The notes: generated by a model from the letters alone, not told the origin. Counted from the first letter of the stretch, positions 16,703 to 28,201 are shown. The stretch is 64,000 nucleotides of DNA from Sphingomonas sp. SUN019 (GCF_024758705.1 NZ_CP096971.1:1364001-1428000), one strand, 5' to 3'. Translations and numbers: made by a program.

Positions 16703-19174
16703 ATGTGGCGCAATAACCTGACCCTCGCGCTCCGCCTTCTGGCGCAGAATCGCGCCTATGCCGTCATCAATATCGGCGGGCTCGCGCTGGGGCTGGCGGG
16801 GTGCCTGCTGATCCTGAACTACATCCGTTACGAACGCAGCTACGATAGCTGGCTGCCCGACAGCGACCGCGTCTATCAGGTGCAGGCGACGTGGAATGAG
16901 CCGGGACAGCCGGTCACGCGGTCGCAGTCCAGCCCCTTCCCCATCCGCGACACGCTGCCGGGCGGCTTCCCGCAGGTCGAGGCGATCACCGTCGTGCGCA
17001 CCGGCCCAACCGTGACGACGCGCGGCGGTGTCCCGGTGTTCATCCCGTCGGCGACGGTCGACCCGACGTTCTTCAGCATCTTTTCGCTTCCCTTTGTCGA
17101 AGGATCGGGCGCGACCGCGCTGCCCGACACCAATGCGATCGTGCTGACCCAGACCGAGGCGCTGCGGCAGTTCGGCACGACCAAAGCGCTCGGGCGGACG
17201 ATGAGTCTGGGCGCCGGGGAGGGCAAGCGCGATTACCGCGTGACCGGCGTGCTGCGCGATCTGCCGAAGAACTCGACGCTGAAGCTGAACCTGCTGTTCC
17301 GCAACGACCAGAGCCAGTTCGCGACATGGCCCGAATCCGAAAAGGGCTGGGGCGCGATGAGTCAGCACCACTATTTGAAGCTGCGGCGCGGTGCCGACGC
17401 CGCCGCGATCAACGCTGCGTTACCCGCGTGGGAGAAGCGCGTGATCGCGCCGCAGAACGTCGGCGGAAGGCTGTCGTCGCAAGCCGATATCCTCGCCCTG
17501 AAACTCATGCCGATCACCGGCGTCCATCTGGGCGCGGCGCAGCAGGGCGCGCTGACGCCGGGCGGCGATCCACGCACCCTGGCGACGTTCGCGGTCGTCG
17601 CGATGCTCATCCTCGGCATGGCGGTGATGAATTTCGTCAACCTGACGACCGCACGCGCGACCGGGCGGGCGAGGGAAATCGCACTGCGCAAGGTGCTTGG
17701 CGCATCGCGGCGGCAGATCATCGCGCAGCTGTTCGGAGAGACCGTGCTGATGAGCGGACTGGCGATGCTGCTGGCCTGCACGATCTTCGAACTCGCCACG
17801 CCCTGGGTGGCGGCGTGGACCGGCGCCGACCTGCAATTCTCCTATCTCGGCGCGCACGGGATCATGCTTCCGGCGCTCGCGCTGTTCGCGGTGACGGCGC
17901 TCGCCGGCGGCCTGTATCCCGCGATCCTGCTCAGCCGCTTCCGCCCCGCGACCGTGCTGCGCGCCAACCGCGCCGCGGCCGAAACGCCCGGCAGCGGGCG
18001 GCTGCGCGCCGCGCTGGTCGTGCTGCAATTCGCCATCGCGATCGGGCTGATCGCCAGCACCTGGGTGATCTGGTCGCAGACGCGCTTCATCGCGACGACC
18101 GATCCGGGCTATCGTCGCGACGGGCTGATCCAGGTCGATTCGGCGTGGCGCTTTGCCGGCAGTAGCAGTGAATTCGACGCGGCGCGGCCGCAATTGCTGG
18201 CGATCCCCGGCGTCGTGGCGGCGGGACGAACCAATCTGGCGCTGGCGGCGACCAACAAGTCGAACGTAACGGTCCGGTATCGCGGTGGCTCCGATCTCAA
18301 TTTCGGCCGCTATGCGATCGACAGCGCCTTCTTCGATACGATGGGAATGCGCCTGCTGGCGGGCCGCGGCCTTGCCGACCGGTTCGCCGGCGACCGGGTC
18401 GAACGCGATGCCGAAGGCGCACTGGTCTCCGTCCGCGCGATCAACGTCGTGGTCAACCGCGCCGCCGCACGGTTGCTGGGACATGCCGATCTGGGTGCCG
18501 CGGTGAATATGCCGATCGAGGTGTCGATCGACGCCGCGCTCATCCCCGCGACGGTTGTCGGCGTGGTCGAGGATACGCGCATCCGCACCCCGCGCGACGA
18601 GATCGAACCGATTGTCTATGTCTATGACACGGCCCAGACGAGCCAGGTCATCGTCCGCTACGCCGCCGCCCGCCCGGCCGAGGTGATGGCGGGGATCGGC
18701 AAGGTATGGCGACGCTTCGAGCCGGAAATCCCGTTCGAGGGCCGCTTTGCCGAGGACATCGTCGGCGAAACCTACGCCGCCGAACGCGCACGCGGCGCGC
18801 TGTTCGCGACCTTCGCTGCGCTCGCGATCCTGATCGCCTGCCTAGGCCTTTATGGTCTGGCCGCTTTCGCCACGCAGCGCCGGACGAAGGAGATCGGCAT
18901 TCGCAAGGTGCTGGGCGCGAAGGTGCGCGACATCGTCCGGCTGCTGGCGTGGCAATTCTCGAAGCCCGTCGTCGTCGCCAACCTGATCGCGTGGCCGGTG
19001 GCGTGGTGGGCGATGCGCGACTGGCTGAACACCTTCGACGCGCGCATCGCGCTGACGCCGACGCCCTTCGCGCTCGCCGGGCTGCTGGCGCTCGCCATCG
19101 CGCTGGCGACTGTCGCCGGACATGCGCTGCGCGTCGCCCGCCTGAACCCGATCCACGCCCTCCGCTACGAATAG
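16703..19174 (+). CDS. ABC transporter permease, MacB/FtsX family (first)
   Basis: About 823 residues. An N-terminal membrane helix (INIGGLALGLAGCLLILNYI) leads into a periplasmic MacB_PCD domain. This is followed by an FtsX block (helices near residues 290-420), a second periplasmic domain and a second FtsX block near the end (RRTKEIGIRKVLGAKVRDIV). The RKVLGASRRQI and RKVLGAKVRDI coupling motifs contact the ATPase. The start at 16703 is chosen because the second permease gene starts with the same ATGTGGCGCAAT and the GGGA box is better spaced than for ATG 16697. Tandem FtsX blocks fit the large permeases seen with NtrC-controlled exporters. Confidence 0.9.
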   Translation: MWRNNLTLALRLLAQNRAYAVINIGGLALGLAGCLLILNYIRYERSYDSWLPDSDRVYQVQATWNEPGQPVTRSQSSPFPIRDTLPGGFPQVEAITVVRTGPTVTTRGGVPVFIPSATVDPTFFSIFSLPFVEGSGATALPDTNAIVLTQTEALRQFGTTKALGRTMSLGAGEGKRDYRVTGVLRDLPKNSTLKLNLLFRNDQSQFATWPESEKGWGAMSQHHYLKLRRGADAAAINAALPAWEKRVIAPQNVGGRLSSQADILALKLMPITGVHLGAAQQGALTPGGDPRTLATFAVVAMLILGMAVMNFVNLTTARATGRAREIALRKVLGASRRQIIAQLFGETVLMSGLAMLLACTIFELATPWVAAWTGADLQFSYLGAHGIMLPALALFAVTALAGGLYPAILLSRFRPATVLRANRAAAETPGSGRLRAALVVLQFAIAIGLIASTWVIWSQTRFIATTDPGYRRDGLIQVDSAWRFAGSSSEFDAARPQLLAIPGVVAAGRTNLALAATNKSNVTVRYRGGSDLNFGRYAIDSAFFDTMGMRLLAGRGLADRFAGDRVERDAEGALVSVRAINVVVNRAAARLLGHADLGAAVNMPIEVSIDAALIPATVVGVVEDTRIRTPRDEIEPIVYVYDTAQTSQVIVRYAAARPAEVMAGIGKVWRRFEPEIPFEGRFAEDIVGETYAAERARGALFATFAALAILIACLGLYGLAAFATQRRTKEIGIRKVLGAKVRDIVRLLAWQFSKPVVVANLIAWPVAWWAMRDWLNTFDARIALTPTPFALAGLLALAIALATVAGHALRVARLNPIHALRYE

Positions 19175-19184
19175 GAGCCTGACC

Positions 19185-21692
19185 ATGTGGCGCAATTACC
19201 TGACCGTCGGCGTCCGCGCCCTGATGAAGAACCGCACCTATGCGGCGATCAACATCCTCGGCCTCGCGATCGGCATGGCCGCGTGCCTGCTGATCCTGTT
19301 GTTCGTGCGCTACGAAACGGGCTTCGACAAACAACTCCCCGGCGCAGAGAACGCGTATCAGTTCCAGACCTATTACCGCGATCGTCAGACCGGCGAGGAG
19401 GGCAATCTCCAGATGGCGGCCTATGTCAGCAAGGCCGCGCTCGAAAAGGATTTCCCGCAGATCGAAAAGGCCGTCTATTCGATGGGCGTCGGTCCGACCG
19501 CGCTGAAGGACGGTCAGGCCTATGCGATCGAGGACGGTCAGTTCGTCGACGGCAATTTGTTCGACATCGTCCGCCTCCCCTTCCTGATCGGAAATTCCGC
19601 GACCGCGCTGTCGCGTCCGGGTCAGGTCGTGCTCAGCACCAATGAAGCCACGCGCTTCTTCGGCGCCCCCGCCGCCGCGATGGGCAAGACGCTGACGCTC
19701 GTCAGCCGCGGCAAGCAGATGGATTTCACGGTCACCGGCGTGCTCGATGGCCCGACGCGCCAGTCGCACATGAAGGTCACGTTCGTCGCGCAGATCGACA
19801 TGGCCGCATACAACGCCGAACAGCCGCAGTTCCTGACCAACTGGGGCTGGCAATCGGGCTGGGTCTATCTCCGCCTGAAGCCCGGCGCCGACGTGGCGCA
19901 ACTGAACGCGCAGATGCCTGCGTTCGAAAAGCGCAACATCCGGGACGAGATCGCCGGCACGCAACGCTACAATCAGGGCGACGAGAGCGACTATGCGCTC
20001 GTCAACATCCGCGACATCCACCTGGGCAAGGCGCAGGACGGCGCGATGACGCCGGGCAACGACAAGCGCTCGATCGTCACGTTCGCGGTCATCGCGCTGC
20101 TGATCCTCGGCATGGCGTGCGTCAATTTCACCAACCTCGCCACCGCCCGCGCCAGCCAGCGCGCGCGTGAAGTGGCGTTGCGCAAGGTACTGGGCGCCAG
20201 CCGCCGCCAACTGATCGTGCAGTTCCTGTGCGAGGCATTGCTGATCGCCGCCGTCGCGATGATCATCGCGCTCGCGGTGGTCGAACTCGCCCTTCCCTAT
20301 GTCGCGAATTTCCTGCAGGCCGACCTGAAACTGGACTATCTCGGCGCAGGCGGCGCATTGCTGCCGATCGTCGCGCTCGTGCTGGTGGTCGGCATCGCGG
20401 CGGGCGCATACCCCGCGTTCTTCCTCTCGCGCTTCCAGCCCGCCACCGTACTGAAGGCGAACAAGTCCGCCAGCGACGCGCAAGGGTCCGGGCGGCTGCG
20501 CAACGTGCTGGTCGTCGGCCAATTCGCGGTGTCGATCGCGTTGATCATCTGCACCGCGGTGATCTATGCGCAAACCGTCTTCGCGCGCACGTCGGACCCC
20601 GGTTATCAACGCCACGGCCTGATCCAAATCGAGGGTATCGCACGGCGTCAGACCTGGCCGATGATCGACACCTTCATCAACGAACTGCGGCGCACCGACG
20701 GCGTCGTGTCGGTCGGCCGCACCGGGATCGGCATCGCCACGCGCAACAACACCAACAACGGCGTGCAGATACCGGGCAGCAGCGAGCCGGTCACGATCGG
20801 CAGCTATTCGGTCGACACCGATTTCTTCAAGACGATGGGCATCCGCCTGCTCGCCGGGCGGACCTTCGACCGCAATCGCCCGGCCGACGATTCCACCACC
20901 CCCTTCCCGCAGGAGCCCGCCGCCGAACGCGCTTTGGTCGCGCGCGGGATCAACGTCGTCATCAACGAACTCGCGGTGAAGCGGCTGGGCTTCAAGAGCC
21001 CGCAGGACGCGATCGGCAAACAGGTGCTGACCACCGTGGACGCGGACTTCGGCGGCGTCATGCCGACGACGATCATCGGCGTGGTCGCCGACGCCCGCTT
21101 CCGCTCGATCCGCGACCCGCTCGACCCGATCGCCTTCCGCTACGAATCGACCGGGCACGGCGCGCTGCTGGTGCGCTACCAGAGCGCCGATCCCGCCGCG
21201 GTCAACATCCGGATCGAAGGGCTGTGGAAACGCCTGTTCCCCGACGTCCCCTATGACGGCCGCTTCAGCGAGGACATCGTGGGAAAGCTCTACGCCGCCG
21301 ACGCCGCCCGCGCGCGCATCTTCGCCGGTTTCGCGTTGCTGGCGATCGTGATCGGCTGCCTCGGGCTGTTCGGCCTCGCCGCGTTCACCGCCGAACGCCG
21401 CACGAAGGAGATCGGCATCCGCAAGGTGCTGGGCGCCCGCACGCGAGACATCGTGCGATTGCTCGTCTGGCAGTTCAGCCAGCCGGTGATCCTGGCGAAT
21501 GTGATCGCGTGGCCCGCGGCGTGGTGGCTGATGCGCGGCTGGCTCAACGGCTTCGACACGCGCATCGCGCTGACCCCGACGCCGTTCCTGCTGGCGGGGG
21601 CGCTGGCGCTGGTCATCGCGATCGGCACCATCTCCGCCCACGCCTATCGCGTCGCGCGGACCAGCCCGATCAGGGCGCTGCGCTACGAATAG
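19185..21692 (+). CDS. ABC transporter permease, MacB/FtsX family (second)
   Basis: An 835-residue paralogue of the preceding permease with the same layout: an N-terminal helix (AINILGLAIGMAACLLILLF), MacB_PCD domain, a first FtsX block with ALRKVLGASRRQLIVQ, a second periplasmic domain and a final FtsX block with RRTKEIGIRKVLGARTRDIV. AGGAG lies seven bases before the start, and only ten bases separate it from the first permease gene. The pair probably forms a heterodimer served by the single ATPase. Its last 23 bases overlap the end of the convergent aldolase gene. Confidence 0.9.
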   Translation: MWRNYLTVGVRALMKNRTYAAINILGLAIGMAACLLILLFVRYETGFDKQLPGAENAYQFQTYYRDRQTGEEGNLQMAAYVSKAALEKDFPQIEKAVYSMGVGPTALKDGQAYAIEDGQFVDGNLFDIVRLPFLIGNSATALSRPGQVVLSTNEATRFFGAPAAAMGKTLTLVSRGKQMDFTVTGVLDGPTRQSHMKVTFVAQIDMAAYNAEQPQFLTNWGWQSGWVYLRLKPGADVAQLNAQMPAFEKRNIRDEIAGTQRYNQGDESDYALVNIRDIHLGKAQDGAMTPGNDKRSIVTFAVIALLILGMACVNFTNLATARASQRAREVALRKVLGASRRQLIVQFLCEALLIAAVAMIIALAVVELALPYVANFLQADLKLDYLGAGGALLPIVALVLVVGIAAGAYPAFFLSRFQPATVLKANKSASDAQGSGRLRNVLVVGQFAVSIALIICTAVIYAQTVFARTSDPGYQRHGLIQIEGIARRQTWPMIDTFINELRRTDGVVSVGRTGIGIATRNNTNNGVQIPGSSEPVTIGSYSVDTDFFKTMGIRLLAGRTFDRNRPADDSTTPFPQEPAAERALVARGINVVINELAVKRLGFKSPQDAIGKQVLTTVDADFGGVMPTTIIGVVADARFRSIRDPLDPIAFRYESTGHGALLVRYQSADPAAVNIRIEGLWKRLFPDVPYDGRFSEDIVGKLYAADAARARIFAGFALLAIVIGCLGLFGLAAFTAERRTKEIGIRKVLGARTRDIVRLLVWQFSQPVILANVIAWPAAWWLMRGWLNGFDTRIALTPTPFLLAGALALVIAIGTISAHAYRVARTSPIRALRYE

Positions 21693-22308
21693 CGCGGACG
21701 AACGCGGCCGCCCGCTCCGCCACCGCAGCGGGCGACAGGCCGGGCGCATAGAGCGCGGAGCCTAGGCCGAAACCGGCCGCTCCCGCCGCGCGCCACGGTC
21801 CAAGGCCCTCGGCGGCAATCCCGCCGACCGGCAGGACGCGCGTCCCCGTCGGCAGCACCGCGCGCATCGCCTTCAGCGTCGCGGGGCTCGCCCCCTCGGC
21901 CGGAAACAGTTTCAGCGCCGCCGCGCCCGCGTCCAGCGCGGCGAAGGCTTCGGTCGGGGTGGCGATACCGGGAAGGGCCACCAGTCCACGCGCCGCCGCT
22001 TCGCCGATGACGCGCGGATTGGCGTTGGGCGCAATAATCAACGTGCCGCCCGCCGCCTCCACAGCCGCCACGTCCTCCACCCGCAGCACCGTCCCCGCGC
22101 CGATCACCGCGCGCCCCGCGAAACGCGTCGCCAGCCGCGCGATGCTGTCGAGCGGATCGGGAGAATTCAGCGGAACCTCGATGATCGCGAAGCCCGCATC
22201 GACCAGCGCCTCGCCGATCGCCTCGACCTCGCCCGGCCGCACGCCGCGCAGGATTGCGATCAGCGGACATTTGGCAAAAGCGGCGTCGAAGGCGGCGAGA
22301 TGGGTCAT
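21670..22308 (-). CDS. dgoA: 2-dehydro-3-deoxy-6-phosphogalactonate aldolase
   Basis: A 212-residue class I aldolase of the KDPG/KDPGal family that would split 2-keto-3-deoxy-6-phosphogalactonate to pyruvate and glyceraldehyde-3-phosphate, the last step of De Ley-Doudoroff galactose breakdown. Landmarks are LIAILRGVRPGEV with the catalytic Glu of IIEVPLNSP, VIGAGTVL and the Schiff-base Lys in AALKLFPAE. The LFPAE form and LRGVRP favour the galactonate branch over KDPG aldolase. The start overlaps the dgoK stop (ATGA), and the two are one transcript. Confidence 0.9.
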   Translation of the reverse strand: MTHLAAFDAAFAKCPLIAILRGVRPGEVEAIGEALVDAGFAIIEVPLNSPDPLDSIARLATRFAGRAVIGAGTVLRVEDVAAVEAAGGTLIIAPNANPRVIGEAAARGLVALPGIATPTEAFAALDAGAAALKLFPAEGASPATLKAMRAVLPTGTRVLPVGGIAAEGLGPWRAAGAAGFGLGSALYAPGLSPAAVAERAAAFVRAIRSAAP

Positions 22309-23189
22309 GCGGATAGCTCCCGGATACGCGTGATGCCCGCGACGAATGCGGCATGGCTGTCGACGATCGTAGCGGACCCGCCCAGCGTCTCGATCGCGGC
22401 GGCGTACAGCGCGCCGAGCGCAGGGTCGGCGAGCAGATGAACCGTGCGCGCGGCCGCCTCGTCGATCCGCGCCGCAACGTCCGCGCCGATCAACAACCCG
22501 CTGGCATAGGCCGCCGCATCGGCGTCATCGCGCAAGCCCAGCAGGCCGCTCGCGCGGATGCCGAACAGGCTGGCGGCCAGATCACGGCGCGCACCCTCGG
22601 TAACGCCCTCGCGAAACGCCGCACCGTCGTTTACCGCACCGCCAATCTGCCGCGCGAGCAGCCCGTGCGCGCGCAGCAGGGAGAACAACTCCCCCGTCAT
22701 CGCGGTGGTGAACCGCACGATCTCGCCGCGCTCCAGCACCGCCCATTTGCAATGCGTGCCCGGCTGACACAGCAAGGAATCCGCCGGCACCATCCCCGCC
22801 GCGACCGCCCCTAACAACTGCACCTCCTCGCCGCGCATCACGTCGGCGCGCCCGCCGTCGCGGCACGACAGCCCCGGCACGATCGCAGTGCGCCCGTCGA
22901 TCGGCTCCAGCGCCGCGGCCAGCACCGCAAGTCCCGCGGGCGCAGCGATATAGGGCACCGCACGCCAGCCGATGTTCGATCCGACCATGCCCGCCAGCAG
23001 CATCGGCAAATCGCCCAGCCGCGCTCGCAGCCCCGCGACCTCGGCCGGAAAATCCTCCACCACCGCCGCGCCGCGATCGTCGCGCTCGGTGCGCACCACC
23101 GCGCCGCCCTCGATCAGGAACGCGCGGCGGTTCGTGGTTCCCCAATCGACCGCGATGAACGGATCATGCGCTCCCGCCGGATCGGCCAT
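22305..23189 (-). CDS. dgoK: 2-dehydro-3-deoxygalactonokinase
   Basis: A 294-residue sugar-acid kinase that phosphorylates 2-keto-3-deoxygalactonate with ATP. Family features are FIAVDWGTTNRRAFLIEGG (phosphate loop at the N-terminus), LLAGMVGSNIGWRAVPYIAAP, GLSCRDGGRADVMRGEEVQL and LCQPGTHCKWAVLERGEIV. Length is normal for DgoK. It is coupled to dgoA and transcribed away from the GntR regulator, with a TTAT-N3-ATAA palindrome in the gap. Confidence 0.92.
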   Translation of the reverse strand: MADPAGAHDPFIAVDWGTTNRRAFLIEGGAVVRTERDDRGAAVVEDFPAEVAGLRARLGDLPMLLAGMVGSNIGWRAVPYIAAPAGLAVLAAALEPIDGRTAIVPGLSCRDGGRADVMRGEEVQLLGAVAAGMVPADSLLCQPGTHCKWAVLERGEIVRFTTAMTGELFSLLRAHGLLARQIGGAVNDGAAFREGVTEGARRDLAASLFGIRASGLLGLRDDADAAAYASGLLIGADVAARIDEAAARTVHLLADPALGALYAAAIETLGGSATIVDSHAAFVAGITRIRELSA

Positions 23190-23229
23190 CGGCGCGTCTC
23201 CCCATCATCCGTTCGAACTATGCGTTCAT

Positions 23230-23240
23230 TTATACGATAA
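23230..23240. promoter_or_regulatory. Palindrome TTAT-ACG-ATAA, candidate operator of the galactose genes
   Basis: This 4+3+4 dyad lies in the divergent gap between dgoK and the GntR gene. The same TTAT-N3-ATAA form occurs at 27256-27266 upstream of the galactose dehydrogenase. Two matching AT-only half-sites, one in each divergent control region of the cluster, suggest a shared operator. Binding by the GntR protein is inferred. Confidence 0.5.
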
Positions 23241-23303
23241 AATATCGCTGTCCACCCGCGGTTGGCGCGTGACAGTAAGCGCGGCCTGCGTCAGAACGGC
23301 GCG

Positions 23304-24029
23304 ATGGTGAGCGAGGCGATCGACACGGAAACCGCGGGCAACCGCAGCGAACTGGGCCGCAACCTGACGCACGGGATGCTCGACACGCTGGGTCGCGCGA
23401 TCGTCACCGGACGCTACGAACAGCGCCCCTTCCCGACCGAGGCGGAGATCGCCAAGGCGCATGGCGTCAGCAGGTCGGTCACGCGAGAGGCGGTGAAAAT
23501 GCTGACCGCCAAGGGGCTCGTCAGCGCGCGCCCGCGACAGGGCACCGTGGTGCAACCCGCGGGCAACTGGAATTTGTTCGACACCGACGTGCTGCGCTGG
23601 CTGCTCGAACGCAAATTCTCGGTCGAACTGCTGCGCCATTTCAACCAGTTGCGCATCGCGATCGAACCCGAGGCGGCGGCGCTGGCGGCGACGTTCCACA
23701 CCGAAGCCGACATGGCCGCAATCCGCGCCGGGCTCGAACGGATGGAGGCGGCGGAGGACGGCGACGGCGACCCGCTCGACGCCGACATCGCCTTCCACGT
23801 CGCAATCCTGCGCGCCTCGCACAACCCGTTCTACGCCCAGTTCCAGATGGTCGTCGCGACCGCATTGCGCACCTCGATCCGCTTCACCAATCGCATCAAG
23901 GGCCGCAGCGCCAACGTCGAGGACCACGCCGCCGTCGCCGACGCCATCGAAGCCCGCGACGTGGAAGGCGCGCGGGTGGCGATGCGCCGTATCATCGGCG
24001 ATGTGCTGGAACTGATCGCGGCGGAGTGA
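23304..24029 (+). CDS. GntR/FadR-family regulator, DgoR-like
   Basis: A 241-residue regulator with an N-terminal winged helix (TEAEIAKAHGVSRSVTREAV, then LVSARPRQGTVVQP) and a C-terminal all-helical FCD domain (LRIAIEPEAAALAA, DADIAFHVAILRASHNPFYA, HAAVADAIEARD) with metal/effector His residues. Family members repress sugar-acid genes and are released by the acid, so 2-keto-3-deoxygalactonate or galactonate is a reasonable effector. ATG 23304 is preferred over a TTG at 23262. It is divergent from dgoKA. Confidence 0.88.
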   Translation: MVSEAIDTETAGNRSELGRNLTHGMLDTLGRAIVTGRYEQRPFPTEAEIAKAHGVSRSVTREAVKMLTAKGLVSARPRQGTVVQPAGNWNLFDTDVLRWLLERKFSVELLRHFNQLRIAIEPEAAALAATFHTEADMAAIRAGLERMEAAEDGDGDPLDADIAFHVAILRASHNPFYAQFQMVVATALRTSIRFTNRIKGRSANVEDHAAVADAIEARDVEGARVAMRRIIGDVLELIAAE

Positions 24030-24214
24030 AGGCCAGTACCCGGAAACGGGATGGCGCGCCTTTGCCGTGAAATGACCGGTTCTCCGAATGTTGCCGTTGG
24101 AAAAACTAATGATCGGATCGGATATTTATCGGAACCGACGGGAATAGAAATCAGTTCTGAGGCGTTGGGTGGCTCGTGGCACTATGTCGCGGAACCAAAT
24201 TCGGGAGTATCTCC

Positions 24215-24475
24215 ATGCTTAAATCCATCATTCTGGGCGCCTCGGTCTTCGCCTTGACCGCCGCTCCGATCGCGGCGAGCGCCGCTACTGCAAATCCTGC
24301 CAGCAAGCTGTCGTTGTCGTCGGCGACCCGCGCCGGTACGCCTGCGGGCAAGTCGAATCGCCTCGCAGGCTCCGGCATCGGTCCGATCGCCGCCGGCGCT
24401 ATCCTTGTCGGCATCGCCGCCGCTGCGGTGCTCTTGATCAGCGACAAAGAAGACGACGATTCCGACAGCAACTAA
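24215..24475 (+). CDS. Small exported protein with C-terminal membrane helix
   Basis: 86 residues, beginning MLKSIILGASVFALTAAPIA, a clear signal peptide with likely cleavage after ASA. A Ser/Ala-rich stretch, a hydrophobic helix (about 54-76, IGPIAAGAILVGIAAAAVLL) and a very acidic tail (DKEDDDSDSN) follow. No family is recognised with certainty; similar small proteins are annotated only as hypothetical. It has its own 185-base upstream region and is followed at once by a strong terminator, so it is probably a single-gene unit. Confidence 0.7.
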   Translation: MLKSIILGASVFALTAAPIAASAATANPASKLSLSSATRAGTPAGKSNRLAGSGIGPIAAGAILVGIAAAAVLLISDKEDDDSDSN

Positions 24476-24491
24476 AGTCGGGTGATGCTAC

Positions 24492-24521
24492 CCCGCCCGC
24501 CTTCACTGGCGGGCGGGTCTT
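24492..24521. terminator. Bidirectional terminator hairpin
   Basis: CCCGCCCGCC-TTCACT-GGCGGGCGGG, a perfect ten-base stem, followed by TCTT on the plus strand. It lies between the small exported protein and the end of the convergent lactonase gene and could stop transcription from both sides. Confidence 0.8.
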
Positions 24522-24525
24522 GAAA

Positions 24526-25374
24526 CTAGCCCCCGAACTGCTGCGTCGGCAGCCCCCTGCACCCCGGATCCACCTCGAACAACGCGCCTGCGTTCGCCTC
24601 ATCCACGCCGTCGGCCGCGGAGGTGACGAACATCCGGTCCAGCGCCGGTCCCGCAAAGGTCATGCTGGTGATCTGCGATGCGGGCAGTGCGACAGAACGC
24701 TCGCGCTCACCATCCGCGTCGAAGCGGCTGACTCTGCCCGTCCCCCAATGCGCGACCCACAAATGCCCGTCGGCGTCGAGCGTCATGCCGTCGGGGCTGC
24801 CCCATTCGGGCGGAAACACGATATGCGTTGCGCGCGCGCCGAGGCTTTCATCGTCGTTGATCGCCATCCGATAGATCGTCCGCCGCGCGCTATCGGTGTG
24901 GAACATCATGTCGGCATCAGGCGCGATCGCCGGGCCGTTTGGGATGCAATAGGGTCCATCTACACGCGTGCAGCTACGGTTGGGATCGAGCCGGTAGAAC
25001 GCCCCGCTGTCGCCCTCGCAACTGAACGGCATCGTCCCCGCCCAGATGCGCCCCATCGCATCGGCCTTCGCATCGTTCATGCGGTTGGTCGCGACGTCCG
25101 GCTCGGGATCGACGATCGGCCGGATCGCCAGCGGGTCCAGATCAAGCTCGACGAACCCGCTCGCCAAACCGGCGATGAAGCCGCCGCGTTCGCGCTCGAT
25201 CACCCAGCCGATCGGCTCGGGCATATCCCATCCCGTCACCGCATCATCGGCCAGCGACAGGCGGTTCACGCGCTTGCCCAGGATATCGACCCAGAACACC
25301 GCATTCTCGCGCGCCGACCACAACGGCCCCTCGCCCAGGATCGACCGCCCGCTGCCCGGAATTACCCGCACCAT
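24526..25374 (-). CDS. SMP-30/gluconolactonase-family sugar lactonase
   Basis: A 282-residue six-bladed propeller of the SMP-30/regucalcin type, expected to open the galactonolactone made by the dehydrogenase. Family marks are LGEGPLWSARENAVFWVDI (first metal Glu), TNRMNDAKADAMGRIWAGTM (Asn/Asp metal ligands), YCIPNGPAIAPDADMMFHTD and SPDGMTLDADGHLWVAHW. The ATG directly abuts the stop of the dehydratase gene, so they share a transcript. Substrate assignment rests on context; SMP-30 lactonases for arabinose or xylose look the same. Confidence 0.87.
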   Translation of the reverse strand: MVRVIPGSGRSILGEGPLWSARENAVFWVDILGKRVNRLSLADDAVTGWDMPEPIGWVIERERGGFIAGLASGFVELDLDPLAIRPIVDPEPDVATNRMNDAKADAMGRIWAGTMPFSCEGDSGAFYRLDPNRSCTRVDGPYCIPNGPAIAPDADMMFHTDSARRTIYRMAINDDESLGARATHIVFPPEWGSPDGMTLDADGHLWVAHWGTGRVSRFDADGERERSVALPASQITSMTFAGPALDRMFVTSAADGVDEANAGALFEVDPGCRGLPTQQFGG

Positions 25375-27192
<1,818 letters not shown>

Positions 27193-27255
27193 GTCACCCC
27201 TCCCGATCAGATTACGACCGATTGATAGCGCAGCGTCGCGCTGCTACAAAGACAA

Positions 27256-27266
27256 TTATCATATAA
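27256..27266. promoter_or_regulatory. Palindrome TTAT-CAT-ATAA, second candidate operator
   Basis: The same TTAT-N3-ATAA dyad as at 23230-23240, in the 85-base gap between the divergent dehydratase and galactose dehydrogenase genes. It lies 11 bases before the dehydrogenase start and overlaps its ribosome-binding region, which would suit repression. Confidence 0.5.
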
Positions 27267-27277
27267 AAGGACGCTTG

Positions 27278-28201
27278 ATGCGCAACGATGCGATCCGGAT
27301 TGCGCTGGTCGGCGTCGGCAAGATCGCGCGCGACCAGCATCTGCCCGCGCTTGCGGACAATCCCGACTTCGCGCTGCTCGCGACGGTCGACCCATACCGC
27401 GGCGTCGACGGTGCGCCGAATTTCGCGACGCTCGAGGCGTTGCTCGCTGCGCACTCGGTCGATGCGGTATCGATCTGCACCCCGCCCGGCGTGCGCGCGC
27501 CGATCGTCGCCGCCGCGATCGACGCGGGACTGCACGTCATGATGGAAAAGCCGCCCGCAGCGACCGTTGCCGACGTCGAGACGTTGGCGACCCGTGCCGC
27601 GAACGCCGGGGTGTCGCTGTTCGCCACCTGGCATTCGCGCGAAGCAAGCGGCGTCGCGCCCGCGCGCGAATGGCTGCGCGGCAAGCGGATCGATCGGGTG
27701 ACGGTGACGTGGAAGGAAGATATCCGCCGCTGGCATCCCGGTCAGGACTGGATTCTTGGGCCGGACGGGTTCGGCGTGTTCGATCCGGGCATCAACGCGC
27801 TGTCGATCGTCACCGCGCTGCTGCCCGACCCGTTGACGATCGACGCCGCACGACTGGCGATACCGGAGGATCGCGCATCGCCGATCGCCGCGACGCTGGC
27901 GATGACCGCCGGTGCCGCGACGGTCGCGGCGGATTTCGATTTCCTGCAATCCGGCGAGCAGACATGGGACATCGTCGTCGACACCAACGGCGGGGTGCTG
28001 ACGCTGCGCGAAGGCGGCAATGTGCTCGCCGTGGATGGGCGGATGACACGCGGCGCGGATCAGGAATATATCCGCCTCTACCGCCAGTTCGCCGACCTCA
28101 TCGCGCGCGGGGAGAGCGACGTGGACACCGCCCCGCTCCGCCTCGTCACCGATGCGCTGCGCATAGGCGATCGAACGTCCGCACCACTGTTCGACTGGTA
28201 G
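27278..28201 (+). CDS. gal: D-galactose 1-dehydrogenase, Gfo/Idh/MocA family
   Basis: A 307-residue NAD(P)-dependent oxidoreductase that would oxidise D-galactose to galactonolactone. The Rossmann start RIALVGVGKIARDQHLPALA, the MEKPPAATVADVE segment with the catalytic Lys and SLFATWHSREA resemble the Pseudomonas galactose dehydrogenase. ATG 27278 has AAAGGA seven bases upstream. It is divergent from the dehydratase and lactonase genes, giving with dgoKA a complete De Ley-Doudoroff route. No galactose transporter is in the window. Confidence 0.87.
   Translation: MRNDAIRIALVGVGKIARDQHLPALADNPDFALLATVDPYRGVDGAPNFATLEALLAAHSVDAVSICTPPGVRAPIVAAAIDAGLHVMMEKPPAATVADVETLATRAANAGVSLFATWHSREASGVAPAREWLRGKRIDRVTVTWKEDIRRWHPGQDWILGPDGFGVFDPGINALSIVTALLPDPLTIDAARLAIPEDRASPIAATLAMTAGAATVAADFDFLQSGEQTWDIVVDTNGGVLTLREGGNVLAVDGRMTRGADQEYIRLYRQFADLIARGESDVDTAPLRLVTDALRIGDRTSAPLFDW

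Noticed and set aside
18648-21749. Minus-strand open frame of more than 1,000 codons
   Set aside because: Antisense of the two permease genes; Asp/Arg/Gln-rich with no motif. GC-rich codon bias leaves this frame free of stops.
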